Origin: Longimicrobium sp.
GTDB taxonomy: Bacteria > Gemmatimonadota > Gemmatimonadetes > Longimicrobiales > Longimicrobiaceae
NCBI GenBank assembly: GCA_036389795.1
Contig: DASVWD010000070.1
Coordinates: forward strand, 1-64,000
Reading direction: 5' to 3'
DNA length: 64,000 nt
The notes under the pieces were generated by a model. The model saw only the letters and a list, made by a program, of their open reading frames with translations. It made no database searches and was not told the origin of the DNA. A program made the translations under genes and the position numbers. Below are positions 16,451-24,914 of this stretch, in pieces. Positions within the stretch are counted from its first letter, which is position 1. Every line of letters begins with the position of its first letter.

Positions 16451-18029
16451 ATGCTCCCGCCGCCGCCCCGAGCCGGGGCGAAACCACGGCCTCCAGCGCC
16501 GCCAGGTCGCCGCGCTCGATCGCGTCCTCGGCGCGCAGCGAGGCGCGGTCGCGCGAGACGGTGGCGACGGCGTGCGGCTTTCCCCCCGAGCGATAGGTGA
16601 CGGTGCAGTCGCGCGCCTCCAGGCTGCCGTCCACCTCGATGGCGTCCCACTTCTCGGCGTGACCCACGTAGTTGATCACCACGTCGTAGTGCACGCTCCA
16701 GAAGAAGGGGGCGGCCGCGAACTTCTCCTTGCGCCCCAGCATGTTGCGCGCGGCGGTCTGCCCCTGGCGCTGGCCCACCACCCAGTGCTCGGAGCGGATG
16801 CGCTGCCCCGTCCACGGGTCCGGCCAGCGGCACACGTCGCCCGCGGCCCAGACCCCCGGCGCGCTGGTGCGCAGGTACTCGTCGACCACCACGCCGTTCT
16901 CCACCGCCAGCCCCGCCCACGTCGCCAGCGCCACGCCCGGGCGCACGCCGATCCCCACCACCACCAGGTCGGCCTCGAGCGCGCCGCCGCCCTTGAGCGC
17001 CACCGTCTTCTCGTCGACCCCGGCCACCGACTCGCGCAGGTGGAAGCGCACGCCGTGCTCCTCGTGCAGCGCGCGGACGAAGCGGCCGACCTCGGGGCCC
17101 ATGATGTGGCCCAGCGGCTCCTCCTCGTGCGACACGACGTCCACCTCGATCCCCCGCGCCCGGAGCGACGCCGCCACCTCCAGCCCGATGAAGCTGGAGC
17201 CCACCACCACCGCGCGCCGGGCGCCCTCGGCGGCGCGGATGATGGCGCGGCTGTCGGCCAGGGTGCGCAGGTAGTGCACGTGCGCCAGGCCGCGGGTGAC
17301 CACCGGCAGGCGCACGGGCTCGGAGCCGGTGGCCAGCAGGAGCGCGCCGTACTCGATTGTCCTGCCGTTCACCAGCCGCACGCGCTTCTCCTCCACCTCG
17401 ATGCGGCCCACGCGCGAGCCCAGCACCAGGTCGATCCGCTGCTCGTCGTACCACTCGCGCGGCCAGAGGGGGATCCACTCCTCGGGCGCCGTCCCCGCCA
17501 GGTAGTCCTTCGACAGGTTGGGCCGGTCGTACGGCGCGTCCTCGCCCGCGTCGACCAGGGTGACGGGGCCCTGATAGCCCTCGCGGCGCAGCATCTCGGC
17601 TGCCGCGCTCCCCGCCGCGCCCGCGCCGACGATCACGACCGAGCGCGGGGGCTCGGGCGGGACCGAGGCGGGGACGGGGTTGCCCGCCCCGCGCTTCGCG
17701 GTGACGAAGACGCGCCCCTCGCGCAGCTCCACCTCCCAGCACGAGGCCGGGCGCAGCGCGGGGGCGCGCACCGCCTCGCCCGTGCGCAGGTCGAAGCAGG
17801 CGTGGTGGCCGGGGCAGCGCACGGTGTCGCCCACCAGGATGCCGTCCACCAGCGCGTACCCGTAGTGCGTGCAGAGCGCGTCGATGGCGAACAGCTCCGT
17901 CCCCCGCCGCGCCACCAGCACCGGCTCGCCCAGGGCGTGCCCCTGCAGCATCCCGCCGTCTTCCAGGTCGTCCAGCGGGACGCCCCGCGTGAGGTCCGGC
18001 CCCGTGAGCTCCTGCTGCCCGCCGCCCAT
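16449..18029 (-). CDS. Rieske [2Fe-2S] / FAD-dependent NAD(P)H oxidoreductase
   Basis: 526 residues, two-part protein. Residues 10-110 form a Rieske-type domain with CTH (53-55) and CPGHH (72-76), the Cys-x-His ... Cys-x-x-His cluster motif. From about 130 a pyridine-nucleotide disulfide-oxidoreductase fold begins with FAD motif VVIVGAGAAG, a second dinucleotide motif VVVGSSFIGLEVA and GVWAAGDVCRW. This is the architecture of AIFM3-like and ferredoxin-reductase-like proteins. Substrate unknown; likely an electron-transfer reductase in the cytosol. The start at 18029 follows GAGGAGCGACG. The upstream palindrome at 18098-18123 suggests joint control with the diheme cytochrome. Confidence 0.88.
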   Translation of the reverse strand: MGGGQQELTGPDLTRGVPLDDLEDGGMLQGHALGEPVLVARRGTELFAIDALCTHYGYALVDGILVGDTVRCPGHHACFDLRTGEAVRAPALRPASCWEVELREGRVFVTAKRGAGNPVPASVPPEPPRSVVIVGAGAAGSAAAEMLRREGYQGPVTLVDAGEDAPYDRPNLSKDYLAGTAPEEWIPLWPREWYDEQRIDLVLGSRVGRIEVEEKRVRLVNGRTIEYGALLLATGSEPVRLPVVTRGLAHVHYLRTLADSRAIIRAAEGARRAVVVGSSFIGLEVAASLRARGIEVDVVSHEEEPLGHIMGPEVGRFVRALHEEHGVRFHLRESVAGVDEKTVALKGGGALEADLVVVGIGVRPGVALATWAGLAVENGVVVDEYLRTSAPGVWAAGDVCRWPDPWTGQRIRSEHWVVGQRQGQTAARNMLGRKEKFAAAPFFWSVHYDVVINYVGHAEKWDAIEVDGSLEARDCTVTYRSGGKPHAVATVSRDRASLRAEDAIERGDLAALEAVVSPRLGAAAGA

Positions 18030-18097
18030 CGTCGCTCCTCCTCGTCACCCGGTGATCGGAAAAACCGCCGCCGAGACAGAGTACTTCCGTTACCACA

Positions 18098-18123
18098 GTT
18101 TGTCAACACTTTAATTGACAAAC
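18098..18123. promoter_or_regulatory. Palindromic operator over a -35 box
   Basis: GTTTGTCAA and TTGACAAAC arms around CACTTTAA (perfect 9-bp arms). On the minus strand the downstream half-site TTGACA can be a -35 box, followed after 17 nt by TACTCT as -10. It sits about 70 nt upstream of the Rieske oxidoreductase start. Half-site and spacing match the element at 15579-15602. Confidence 0.7.
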
Positions 18124-18189
18124 ACTCCGCGCCGACTGTCCACGGTCTCGGCAGCGTGACCGTGATGGAGCCTGCGCGGATCGAGTTGG

Positions 18190-18657
18190 CTACGCGGGCG
18201 GCTCGATCGTGCCCTGGAGTGCGGGCCGCTGCTCGCCAATCGAGCGGACTGCGTGGGCGAGGAGGAGGCGCAATTTGGAAATCGCCCGCTCCACGTCATC
18301 GGGCGAAGCCTTTTCCTTCCACCCGTACTCCATCTCGATGCGCTGCAGCCGCAGCTTTTGAAACTTCTGCACGAGGTCCGCAACCTCCTCGCCCGCCAAG
18401 AATCCCGCCGCGGTGAACGTCATCTCATGGTGGTTACGCGCCCGCACGCGCAGGTTAGCCGCCCTCACGACAGCCAGGGCCGCCACCCGTCCCGCATCGT
18501 ACGCCGACAGAAGGCGGCGAGCGGGCGCGCGGTTCGCGAGACACATATCATCGTACGCTTCAAGCGCGTGCCCCCAGAGGCCCACGATTTCTTCGTCCGG
18601 TGCCGCATCGTGCACCAGATGTCCCAGGTCAAGGAGGTTTTGGATGCGCTTGTTCAC
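18190..18657 (-). CDS. HEPN-domain protein of a HEPN/MNT pair
   Basis: 155 residues, all-alpha. The order MNKRIQNLLDLGHLVHDA, then an Arg/His patch RVRARNHHEMTF near residues 70-80, fits a HEPN-like helical domain, which in such pairs is the RNase or toxin component. It follows a nucleotidyltransferase gene with a 4-nt overlap, the standard arrangement of HEPN/MNT toxin-antitoxin modules. The exact Rx4-6H motif is not certain here, so an inactive or divergent HEPN is possible. Confidence 0.65.
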   Translation of the reverse strand: MNKRIQNLLDLGHLVHDAAPDEEIVGLWGHALEAYDDMCLANRAPARRLLSAYDAGRVAALAVVRAANLRVRARNHHEMTFTAAGFLAGEEVADLVQKFQKLRLQRIEMEYGWKEKASPDDVERAISKLRLLLAHAVRSIGEQRPALQGTIEPPA

Positions 18658-19253
18658 GCCGCTGCGGCAGTGTCAGGGAGATCCGCGGGAGAACCCGCGA
18701 GCCAGAGCTTGGGGCCCTGTAAAGCCCGCGGCAGGAAGCTGGCTCCGGGCTGTGCATCGCGTCGGAACTTCTGCGAATCGTACCACTTCGCGTCCAGAGG
18801 GCGGTCAAGAACGACCGCCGCTTCAAGTATCGCCTTGCCCAACTCCCGATCGGGAATGTCGTCCCCGTACAGGAACAGGTCGATGTCACTGTCCGGCCGT
18901 GCGTCGCCGCGCGCGAACGAACCGAAGATGAACGCCGCCTTCAGCCCGGGAACGTCGGCCAGCGCGTCCTGCAGAACCAGGGTAGGCGCGTACTCCTGCA
19001 CGAGGGAAGTGAGGGCCTTCCATTGAGGATGGTCCCAGTTGCGCGAGACGAGCACCTCCCGCCCCTCGCGCCGGCGTTCCAGCAGCCCCAGCTCCACCAG
19101 CCGGTCGAGCTCGATCTGGAGCGACCTCTTCCCCGGCACGCCGATGTGGCGAGCGAGGGAGCGCGTGCCGAGCCGCGACTCCGGGTGCACGACGAAATGG
19201 ACCACGAGCTTCGCTCGCACTTCGGAGCCCAGCAGGCCGGTCAGTTGATCCAT
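18654..19253 (-). CDS. Winged-helix plus MNT nucleotidyltransferase
   Basis: 199 residues. Residues 1-75 form a winged-helix-like domain (GTRSLARHIGVPGKRSLQIELDRL reduced to its helices), the rest a minimal nucleotidyltransferase with the GSx10DxD signature: GSFARGD at 111-117 and Asp123/Asp125. In HEPN/MNT modules the MNT protein is the antitoxin and can modify the HEPN toxin. Fusion to a DNA-binding domain suggests that this protein also represses the operon. The Met at 19253 has GGAGGTGGAGC upstream. Overlaps the HEPN gene by 4 nt. Confidence 0.8.
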   Translation of the reverse strand: MDQLTGLLGSEVRAKLVVHFVVHPESRLGTRSLARHIGVPGKRSLQIELDRLVELGLLERRREGREVLVSRNWDHPQWKALTSLVQEYAPTLVLQDALADVPGLKAAFIFGSFARGDARPDSDIDLFLYGDDIPDRELGKAILEAAVVLDRPLDAKWYDSQKFRRDAQPGASFLPRALQGPKLWLAGSPADLPDTAAAA

Positions 19254-19344
19254 GCTCCACCTCCTCGCCCTACAAAATAGGGCAAGACCAACCCGGGGCA
19301 AGTCTCGATCTCAGCCAGCCTCCCAGCCCCTTTTCTCCCTCGAC

Positions 19345-19749
19345 TCAGGTGGTGGCCGCCGCCCGCGCCACCTCCACGCGCAGGTCCCAGCGGCAACTGG
19401 CGCAGGTGACGGTGTGGTAGGGCTCCTTCATCCGCCCCAGCTCGGAATAGTCCTGCTCGGTGCCGCACTTCGGGCAGGGGCCGTGCAGGGAGACCAGCGT
19501 GCGGTACTCGCGCAGCCGGCTCCACGCGCGCATCCCGCCGATGGCGAGCACCGCCAAAATCCAGGGAAAGTGCGGCGGTATGATCCCGACCACGGGGATC
19601 AGCAGCCACCAGGCGAGCTGCCGCGCGGCCGACGCGTGCCGCCAGGCCGCCGTGCGCTCGATCACGCGGGCGCGCGCCTCGGTGGTGTTGCCGCCGAGCG
19701 AGAGGCGCGCGGGGACTTCGGGGACGGTCGAGGGAGCGGGAACGGCCAT
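19345..19749 (-). CDS. Membrane protein with C-terminal zinc-ribbon-like Cys pairs
   Basis: 134 residues. One or two hydrophobic segments near residues 45-72, then two Cys pairs, CPKC (about 92-95) and CASC (about 115-118), which could bind zinc. I do not recognise the family. It starts 2 nt after the stop of the downstream-strand neighbour at 19752 and so probably shares its transcript. The Met at 19749 is the only start. Confidence 0.6.
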   Translation of the reverse strand: MAVPAPSTVPEVPARLSLGGNTTEARARVIERTAAWRHASAARQLAWWLLIPVVGIIPPHFPWILAVLAIGGMRAWSRLREYRTLVSLHGPCPKCGTEQDYSELGRMKEPYHTVTCASCRWDLRVEVARAAATT

Positions 19750-19751
19750 CG

Positions 19752-20102
19752 CTACCGCGACTGCTTCACCACGACCGTGGCCGCGCCCACGCCGCCCAGG
19801 TCCCAGACGAAGTCCAGGAAGGAGCCCGTCTCGCCCTCGGTGCGCAGGTCGTTCAGCTCCTTGGCCAGGCCCACGGCCACGCCGGTCCCCGCGCCCACCA
19901 GCAGGCTGGCGTCGGCGTCCATCCCCGCGGCGCGCGCGCCGCTGGCCGAGAGGCTGGTGACCAGGAACGAGACGAAGAAGTGCTGCAGCTTGTCCTCGGC
20001 GAAGAAGCGGTCGCGCGGCCGGGGGCGCTCCTGGCGCCCGCCCCCGAGCGTGGCGCAGCCGGCGAGGAGCAGGCAGCAGAACAGCGGCACGAGCCTCTTC
20101 AT
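19752..20102 (-). CDS. Predicted lipoprotein, YfiM/DUF2279-like
   Basis: 116 residues. Signal peptide with lipobox LLLAGC (Cys at 16). The mature part has EDKLQHFFVSFLVTS, a membrane-like helix, and a Gly-rich second hydrophobic stretch (LLVGAGTGVAVGLAKELND) resembling YfiM/DUF2279 lipoproteins. Function unknown. The start at 20102 overlaps the glpK stop by 4 nt, indicating translational coupling with glpK. Confidence 0.65.
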   Translation of the reverse strand: MKRLVPLFCCLLLAGCATLGGGRQERPRPRDRFFAEDKLQHFFVSFLVTSLSASGARAAGMDADASLLVGAGTGVAVGLAKELNDLRTEGETGSFLDFVWDLGGVGAATVVVKQSR

Positions 20103-21592
20103 GACGTTTCTCCCTGGGCCCAGTGGCGCGCCGCCTCCACCGCGCGGCGCCACCCCGCCAGCGCGGACGCGCGGGCGCGCTCGTCCGCCGCGGGGGTGAA
20201 GACGGCCTCCTCGGGGCGCGCGGCGGCGAAGTCTTCCGGGGCGGCCCAGAAGCCGGTGGCGAGCCCCGCCAGCCCGGCCGCGCCGCGCGCCGTGATCTCC
20301 ACCATCGCCGGGCGGCGGACGGGCACCCCCAGCACGTCGGCCTGGAACTGCATCAGCCAGTCGTTGGCCGCGGCGCCGCCGTCCACCCGTAGCTCGGGCA
20401 TGCGCACCCCGGCGTCGCCCTCCATGGCCTCCACCACGTCGCGGGTGGAGAAGGCCATGGCCTCCAGCGCCGCCCGCGCCAGGTGCGCCCGCGTGGTGCC
20501 GCGGGTGAGCCCGAACAGCGTCCCCCGCGCCCGCGGCTCCCAGTGCGGCGCCCCCAGCCCCGTGAAGGCGGGGACGAAGTAGACGCCGTCGTTGGAGCCG
20601 AGCGAGCGCGCCAGCGCCTCGGTCTCCTCCGCCGCGGCGACGATCCCCAGCCCGTCACGCAGCCACTGTACCGCGGCTCCCGCGATGAAGATGGAGCCTT
20701 CCAGCGCGTAAGCCCGCTCCCCGCGCGGCCCGCACGCCGCCGTGGTGAGCATCCCGTGGCGCGACGGCACGCGCTCGCCGCCGGTGTGCACCAGGAGGAA
20801 GGCGCCGGTGCCGTAGGTGTTCTTCCCCTCCCCCGCCCGCCAGCACCCCTGCCCGAAGAGCGCCGCCTGCTGGTCGCCCGCGATCCCCCCGATCGGCGCC
20901 TCGCCCCCGAAGGCGGCGCCGTCGGTGGCGCCGTAGACTTCGCTCGAGGGGCGGATCTCCGGGAGCACGGCCGCGGGGACGCCGAAGAGGTCGAGGAGCG
21001 CCGGGTCCCAGGCGTCGCCGTCCAGGGAGTAGAGGAGGGTGCGCGAGGCGTTGGTGCGGTCGGTGAGGTGCAGGCGCCCGCCGGTGAGCTTCCACACCAG
21101 CCAGGTGTCGATGGTCCCCGCCGCCAGCTCGCCGGCCTCGGCGCGGCGGCGGGCGCCGGGGACGTGGTCCAGCAGCCAGGCCAGCTTGGTGGCGCTGAAG
21201 TAGGGGTCGATGACGAGCCCGGTGCGGCCGCGCACCTCCTCCTCGTGCCCCTCCTCCTTGAGCCGGCGGCAGACGTCGGCCGTGCGGCCGTCCTGCCAGA
21301 CCAGGGCGTGGTGCACGGGACGCCCGGTCTCGCGCTCCCACAGCACGATCGTCTCGCGCTGGTTGGTGATGCCGATGCCGGCGAGCTCGTCCAGGCTGGT
21401 GCCCGCGGCGGCCGCGGCCACCTTGGCGGCGCGGCGGGTCACCTCCCAGATCTCCTCGGCGTCGTGCTCCACCCAGCCGGGCCGCGGGAAGTGCTGCGTG
21501 AACTCGCTGTACGCCCGCCCTCGCACCTGCCCCTCGCGGTCGATGGCGAGGCAGGTGGTGCCGGTGGTCCCCTGGTCGATGGCGAGGATCAT
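20099..21592 (-). CDS. glpK: Glycerol kinase
   Basis: 497 residues, full length FGGY-family kinase; phosphorylates glycerol to sn-glycerol 3-phosphate in the cytosol. N-terminal ILAIDQGTTGTTCLAIDREG holds the phosphate loop, ITNQRETIVLWERETG and the GGIAGDQQAALFGQGCW segment are family signatures, and the FGGY C-terminal motif region LRVDGGAAANDWLMQFQAD is intact. No glpF, glpD or glpT is adjacent. The start overlaps by ATGA with the stop of the low-GC gene upstream. Confidence 0.97.
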   Translation of the reverse strand: MILAIDQGTTGTTCLAIDREGQVRGRAYSEFTQHFPRPGWVEHDAEEIWEVTRRAAKVAAAAAGTSLDELAGIGITNQRETIVLWERETGRPVHHALVWQDGRTADVCRRLKEEGHEEEVRGRTGLVIDPYFSATKLAWLLDHVPGARRRAEAGELAAGTIDTWLVWKLTGGRLHLTDRTNASRTLLYSLDGDAWDPALLDLFGVPAAVLPEIRPSSEVYGATDGAAFGGEAPIGGIAGDQQAALFGQGCWRAGEGKNTYGTGAFLLVHTGGERVPSRHGMLTTAACGPRGERAYALEGSIFIAGAAVQWLRDGLGIVAAAEETEALARSLGSNDGVYFVPAFTGLGAPHWEPRARGTLFGLTRGTTRAHLARAALEAMAFSTRDVVEAMEGDAGVRMPELRVDGGAAANDWLMQFQADVLGVPVRRPAMVEITARGAAGLAGLATGFWAAPEDFAAARPEEAVFTPAADERARASALAGWRRAVEAARHWAQGETS

Positions 21593-22602
21593 CCGCGTGC
21601 GCCTGCTTCGGGTGAAAGATCTGGGAATTCGATACTAAGCATGGTCACTCTTTGGCCCTTTCTTAGAGGGAAAGCCCCCGCCTTCTTCAACAGGCGCCGA
21701 TAGTGCGTAGTGACATTTCTGAGGAACGTCTCTGCATAGGTAGCAGCAACAATATCGATCCATCCTATTGCACCGCGCGCCGCCCTTTGTTGGACTAACC
21801 GAACGTGTTCCGCAGGCACAAGTTGATCATGTTCAAGCGTCCAAATCGGAGCTTCGACGACGAGAATTGGATGGTATACACTTCTCTCGCTCACTCCTAA
21901 ATCCAGAGCACCCTTCACTGCCGTAGCCGAGTCGGTTCCAGACGACACTTGTAGCTTAAGGAAAATAGCCGAAAACTTTACAGCATCTGCAATCTCCATG
22001 GTAGTAAGTGCAGATATAGCAGAATTCAGGGAAGAAAGAGCCTTCCAAATTACCGAACTATCCATCTCCTTGTCCGTTTTGGTATTGGTCTCTCGAAACG
22101 TAGTTGCAACGTTCCTAGCACGGATAGGACTTAGATCGCTTTCTGACAATGGTCCATTGTCCCAGACTAATGACAAAAGATAGTCAACGGATTTGTCACA
22201 CAACTCGTTCGCCACCTTCTCGTCGAGTTCAGTGCTCAACTCACGGAAAAACTGCATACGGTGAGGTTCCAACTCTTCAAGCCATGCGATATACGGTTGA
22301 ATTCGGAGCTTGCTCGCCTCTACACGCGGAAACACCAGATGATATCCTGACAATGACTTGCATTCTACGAGAACGTAAACGTGCAGCAGACGATCTGGGC
22401 CTTTCCTTATCCACCTCCGCTCTGCCACGACATCGAGCTCGCGTGACTTGCCAGTCGCAGGATCGGAATACAGTGCTCCGTTGACGGCTGCCCATCCAAA
22501 CTTCTCGCACAATTTCAGAAGGGCGTTCTCTGTTAGAAGCGACCGGACACCCTCTGATGCGAGAACTCGAGTAGCCAGATGATCAGAATTATCGTTTCCC
22601 AT
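21589..22602 (-). CDS. Low-GC hypothetical protein, PD-(D/E)XK nuclease-like
   Basis: 337 residues. The sequence KSRELDVVAE (Asp57) followed by VYVLVECKS (Glu80, Lys82) has the spacing of a PD-(D/E)XK restriction-endonuclease-like core. The remaining two thirds are helical without recognised motifs. Base use is clearly foreign: bases 22141-22200 hold 24 G/C of 60, while neighbouring genes are far more GC-rich. It is inserted between maf (11 nt upstream) and glpK (ATGA overlap), so the operon was not disrupted. Start at 22602, the Met before GNDNSDHLA. A defence-related role is possible but unproven. Confidence 0.75.
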   Translation of the reverse strand: MGNDNSDHLATRVLASEGVRSLLTENALLKLCEKFGWAAVNGALYSDPATGKSRELDVVAERRWIRKGPDRLLHVYVLVECKSLSGYHLVFPRVEASKLRIQPYIAWLEELEPHRMQFFRELSTELDEKVANELCDKSVDYLLSLVWDNGPLSESDLSPIRARNVATTFRETNTKTDKEMDSSVIWKALSSLNSAISALTTMEIADAVKFSAIFLKLQVSSGTDSATAVKGALDLGVSERSVYHPILVVEAPIWTLEHDQLVPAEHVRLVQQRAARGAIGWIDIVAATYAETFLRNVTTHYRRLLKKAGAFPLRKGQRVTMLSIEFPDLSPEAGARG

Positions 22603-22613
22603 TTTGCCCTCCG

Positions 22614-23225
22614 TTACGAGGAATGCTCCAGCCGCCCGAAGCCGTAGCGCCAGCCGTGGCGCTCGAAGAGGCGCAGCATGCGCACGACGGGCAGCCCCAT
22701 CACCGCGAAGTAGTCGCCCTCGATCCCCTCGACGATCGCCGAGCCGAAGCCCTGGATGCCGTAGGCGCCGGCCTTGTCCATCGGCTCGCCGGTGGCGACG
22801 TACTCCTCGCAGGCGCGCTCGTCCAGCGCGCGGAAGCGCACGCGCACGCGCTCCAGCCCGCTCTCCACGCGCTCGCCGCGCGCCACCGCCACGCCCGTGC
22901 ACACCTCGTGCTCCCGCCCGGAGAGGCGCCGGAGCATCTCCACCGCGTGCGCCCGGTCGCGCGGCTTGCCGAGCACGTCGCCGTCCACCACCACGATGGT
23001 GTCGGAGCCGACCACCAGCGCGTGCGGGTGCGTCTTCGCGATCGCCTGCGCCTTCTCGCGCGCCAGGCGCTCGGCGTGCGCGGGCGGGGTCTCGCCCTCC
23101 CGGTAGCTCTCGTCGATGTCGGCGGGGAGCACGTCGAAGGTGAGCTCCAGCCGCGCGATCAGCTCCGCGCGCCGCGGCGACTGCGAGGCCAGGATGATCG
23201 GCGGGGGCGTCCGCGGCTCCGTCAT
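22614..23225 (-). CDS. maf: Maf-like nucleotide pyrophosphatase
   Basis: 203 residues. Hydrolyses non-canonical or modified NTPs (house-cleaning; Maf proteins can also affect division). N-terminal IILASQSPRRAELI with the SxSPRR loop, SDTIVVVDGDVLGKPRD in the middle and the GAYGIQGFGSAIVEGIEGDYFAVMG region cut here at family motifs are all typical. The start at 23225 precedes TEPRTPPP; a start closer to the conserved part is possible. Lies 6 nt after dtd and is probably in the same operon. Confidence 0.93.
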   Translation of the reverse strand: MTEPRTPPPIILASQSPRRAELIARLELTFDVLPADIDESYREGETPPAHAERLAREKAQAIAKTHPHALVVGSDTIVVVDGDVLGKPRDRAHAVEMLRRLSGREHEVCTGVAVARGERVESGLERVRVRFRALDERACEEYVATGEPMDKAGAYGIQGFGSAIVEGIEGDYFAVMGLPVVRMLRLFERHGWRYGFGRLEHSS

Positions 23226-23231
23226 GTGGGG

Positions 23232-23669
23232 TCAGCGCTCCAGGACCAGGGTGACGGGGCCGTCGTTGACCAGCTCCACGTCCATCATCGCGCCGAACTC
23301 GCCGGTCTCCACGGGGCGGCCCGTGGCGCGCAGCAGCTCCACGAAGCGCTCGTACAGCGGGATCGCCACCTCGGGCCGCGCGGCGTCGATGAAGCTGGGC
23401 CGGTTCCCCCTGCGCGCGTCGCCGTAGAGGGTGAACTGCGAGACCACCAGGAGCGCGCCGTCCGCCTCCTCCACCGAGCGGTTCATCTTCCCCTCGTCGT
23501 CGGGGAAGATGCGCAGCTGCACCACCTTCTTCGCCATCCAGGCCAGCGCCTCGCCGGTGTCCGCGTCGGTGAAGCCGGCCAGCAGGAGCAGCCCGCGGCC
23601 GATCTCGCCCGTCACGCGCCCGCCCACCGTCACCGACGCGCGGGAGACCCGCTGAAGCACGATACGCAT
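23232..23669 (-). CDS. dtd: D-aminoacyl-tRNA deacylase
   Basis: 145 residues, full length. Removes D-amino acids from mischarged tRNA. Family marks are [17 protein letters not shown] at the N-terminus, the catalytic SQFTLYGD motif, and [10 protein letters not shown] at the C-terminus, corresponding to the cis-Gly-Pro motif (NSGPVT in most members). The Met at 23669 is the conserved start. First gene of the dtd-maf-(low-GC gene)-glpK-lipoprotein run. Confidence 0.95.
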   Translation of the reverse strand: MRIVLQRVSRASVTVGGRVTGEIGRGLLLLAGFTDADTGEALAWMAKKVVQLRIFPDDEGKMNRSVEEADGALLVVSQFTLYGDARRGNRPSFIDAARPEVAIPLYERFVELLRATGRPVETGEFGAMMDVELVNDGPVTLVLER

Positions 23670-23728
23670 GGCGGGGAAGAATACGGGCGGGCCGGGAGCG
23701 CGCAAGCACGGGACCCTCCCGAACGACG

Positions 23729-23764
23729 GAGCGCCGCCCGGCCTCTGCGGCCGGACGGCGCCCT
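23729..23764 (-). terminator. Stem-loop after the 23799-24530 gene
   Basis: GCGCCGCCCGGCC / GGCCGGACGGCGC arms with one mismatch and loop TCTGC, between dtd and the upstream hypothetical gene. No clear U tract. Confidence 0.5.
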
Positions 23765-23798
23765 TCGAAGGGAAGCTGCGCCGATCCTCAGATCCGGA

Positions 23799-24530
23799 TC
23801 ACCGGTGCGCCCGGGCTGCGAACTCCAGCCTGGCGGAGATGAACCCGTCCGTCACCACGATGCGGTTGATCCCCATCAGCACCATCGTGGCGAGGAGCTG
23901 CTGCCGGGAGGTAGCGAGCCGGCGCGCGGCGGGGACCAGCTTCTTCTCGACGGCGTCGCCGTCCAGGCTCCGCAGGGGACCGCCCACGATCGGGAGCCGG
24001 TTGACGCGCGCGAGAGCCCGCTTCCCGTCCACTCCCCCGCGCAGCCGCAGGCATGGCTTGCCATCGCACCCGGGCTCCAGGTCCAGCTCGAACAGGTCGG
24101 GATAGGAGCTCGCCAGCCAGTCGTGCCCCTGGTCCGCCGACGCGTTGTCGTCGACGAACCGGTCGAGCGACTTCGCCACGCCGGCCACCAACTCCGCGAA
24201 CGCCTTCATCTGCTCGATGCTGCTTTCGACGACGGCCTCGAAGACGGAGTTGATAAGCGCACCCACGAAGGCGGGAAAGTCGACTTTGGCAACGAACTTT
24301 TCGGCGTCGGCGGACATCGCGCGCACCTGGTCGATCCGGATCCCCGCGGGCTCGGCCAGGAGGCTGGCGACCTTTACCATGTCGTCGGCGAGGCGGCGCT
24401 GTTTGCCGGGTGGCAGCTCCCGGAAGGCGGGAGACTTCTGGAGGAGGTCGCGGACGTGCCGCCGCACCAGCGAGAGGGTCCCGGCGCTGGTCGCGCCCCC
24501 GGCGGCGGCCGACGGTGTCCGTGCTTTCAT
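23799..24530 (-). CDS. Hypothetical protein, soluble helical
   Basis: 243 residues. The N-terminal 20 residues are Ala/Ser rich, then TLSLVRRHVRDLLQKSPAF and LPPGKQRRLADDMVKVASLLAEP (shown in parts) form amphipathic helices, followed by more helices to residue 125 and a mixed C-terminal half with a pair of Cys (CDGKPCL). No signal peptide or membrane segment. I do not recognise a family. The Met at 24530 was chosen over upstream Arg-rich sequence. It is monocistronic by spacing. Confidence 0.6.
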   Translation of the reverse strand: MKARTPSAAAGGATSAGTLSLVRRHVRDLLQKSPAFRELPPGKQRRLADDMVKVASLLAEPAGIRIDQVRAMSADAEKFVAKVDFPAFVGALINSVFEAVVESSIEQMKAFAELVAGVAKSLDRFVDDNASADQGHDWLASSYPDLFELDLEPGCDGKPCLRLRGGVDGKRALARVNRLPIVGGPLRSLDGDAVEKKLVPAARRLATSRQQLLATMVLMGINRIVVTDGFISARLEFAARAHR

Positions 24531-24914
24531 GGGGTGCCTCCGTCCGCCGCGTCGCGCGGCGGTGGAATCGGCTTCGGAGAGAGTACCCGAACGGCGCAGC
24601 GGCGACCCGAGCCGGGCAATCGGCATGCCTCTTCGAACCTCCGTGGCTCACCTCGCCCGAAACCGTGCCGGACCGGGACCGAAAGCCTCCGGAACGCGGT
24701 GTCGTGCCTCGCACCGCCCCCGTAGAATCCGGGACAGCCCTGCCACACGGTGCGTCATCCGCTCCCCGCCTCCGCCGGTCTCGCGGGAGTGGCGACCGGG
24801 CTTGGGAGGCGAGACCGGACGCGGAGAGGGAGACCGCGCGCGGCCTCCCTCTCCGCCCGTCCTCGGAACCGGGGCGGCGGCGGCCACGCTCCGCCGCCTC
24901 CGGCTCCCGGCGCA
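24531..24914. other. 384-nt gap, nothing recognised
   Basis: High-GC DNA without a supported gene or clear repeat; short open frames on both strands lack ribosome binding sites and look like shadow frames. It may contain the promoter of the 23799-24530 gene. Confidence 0.5.
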
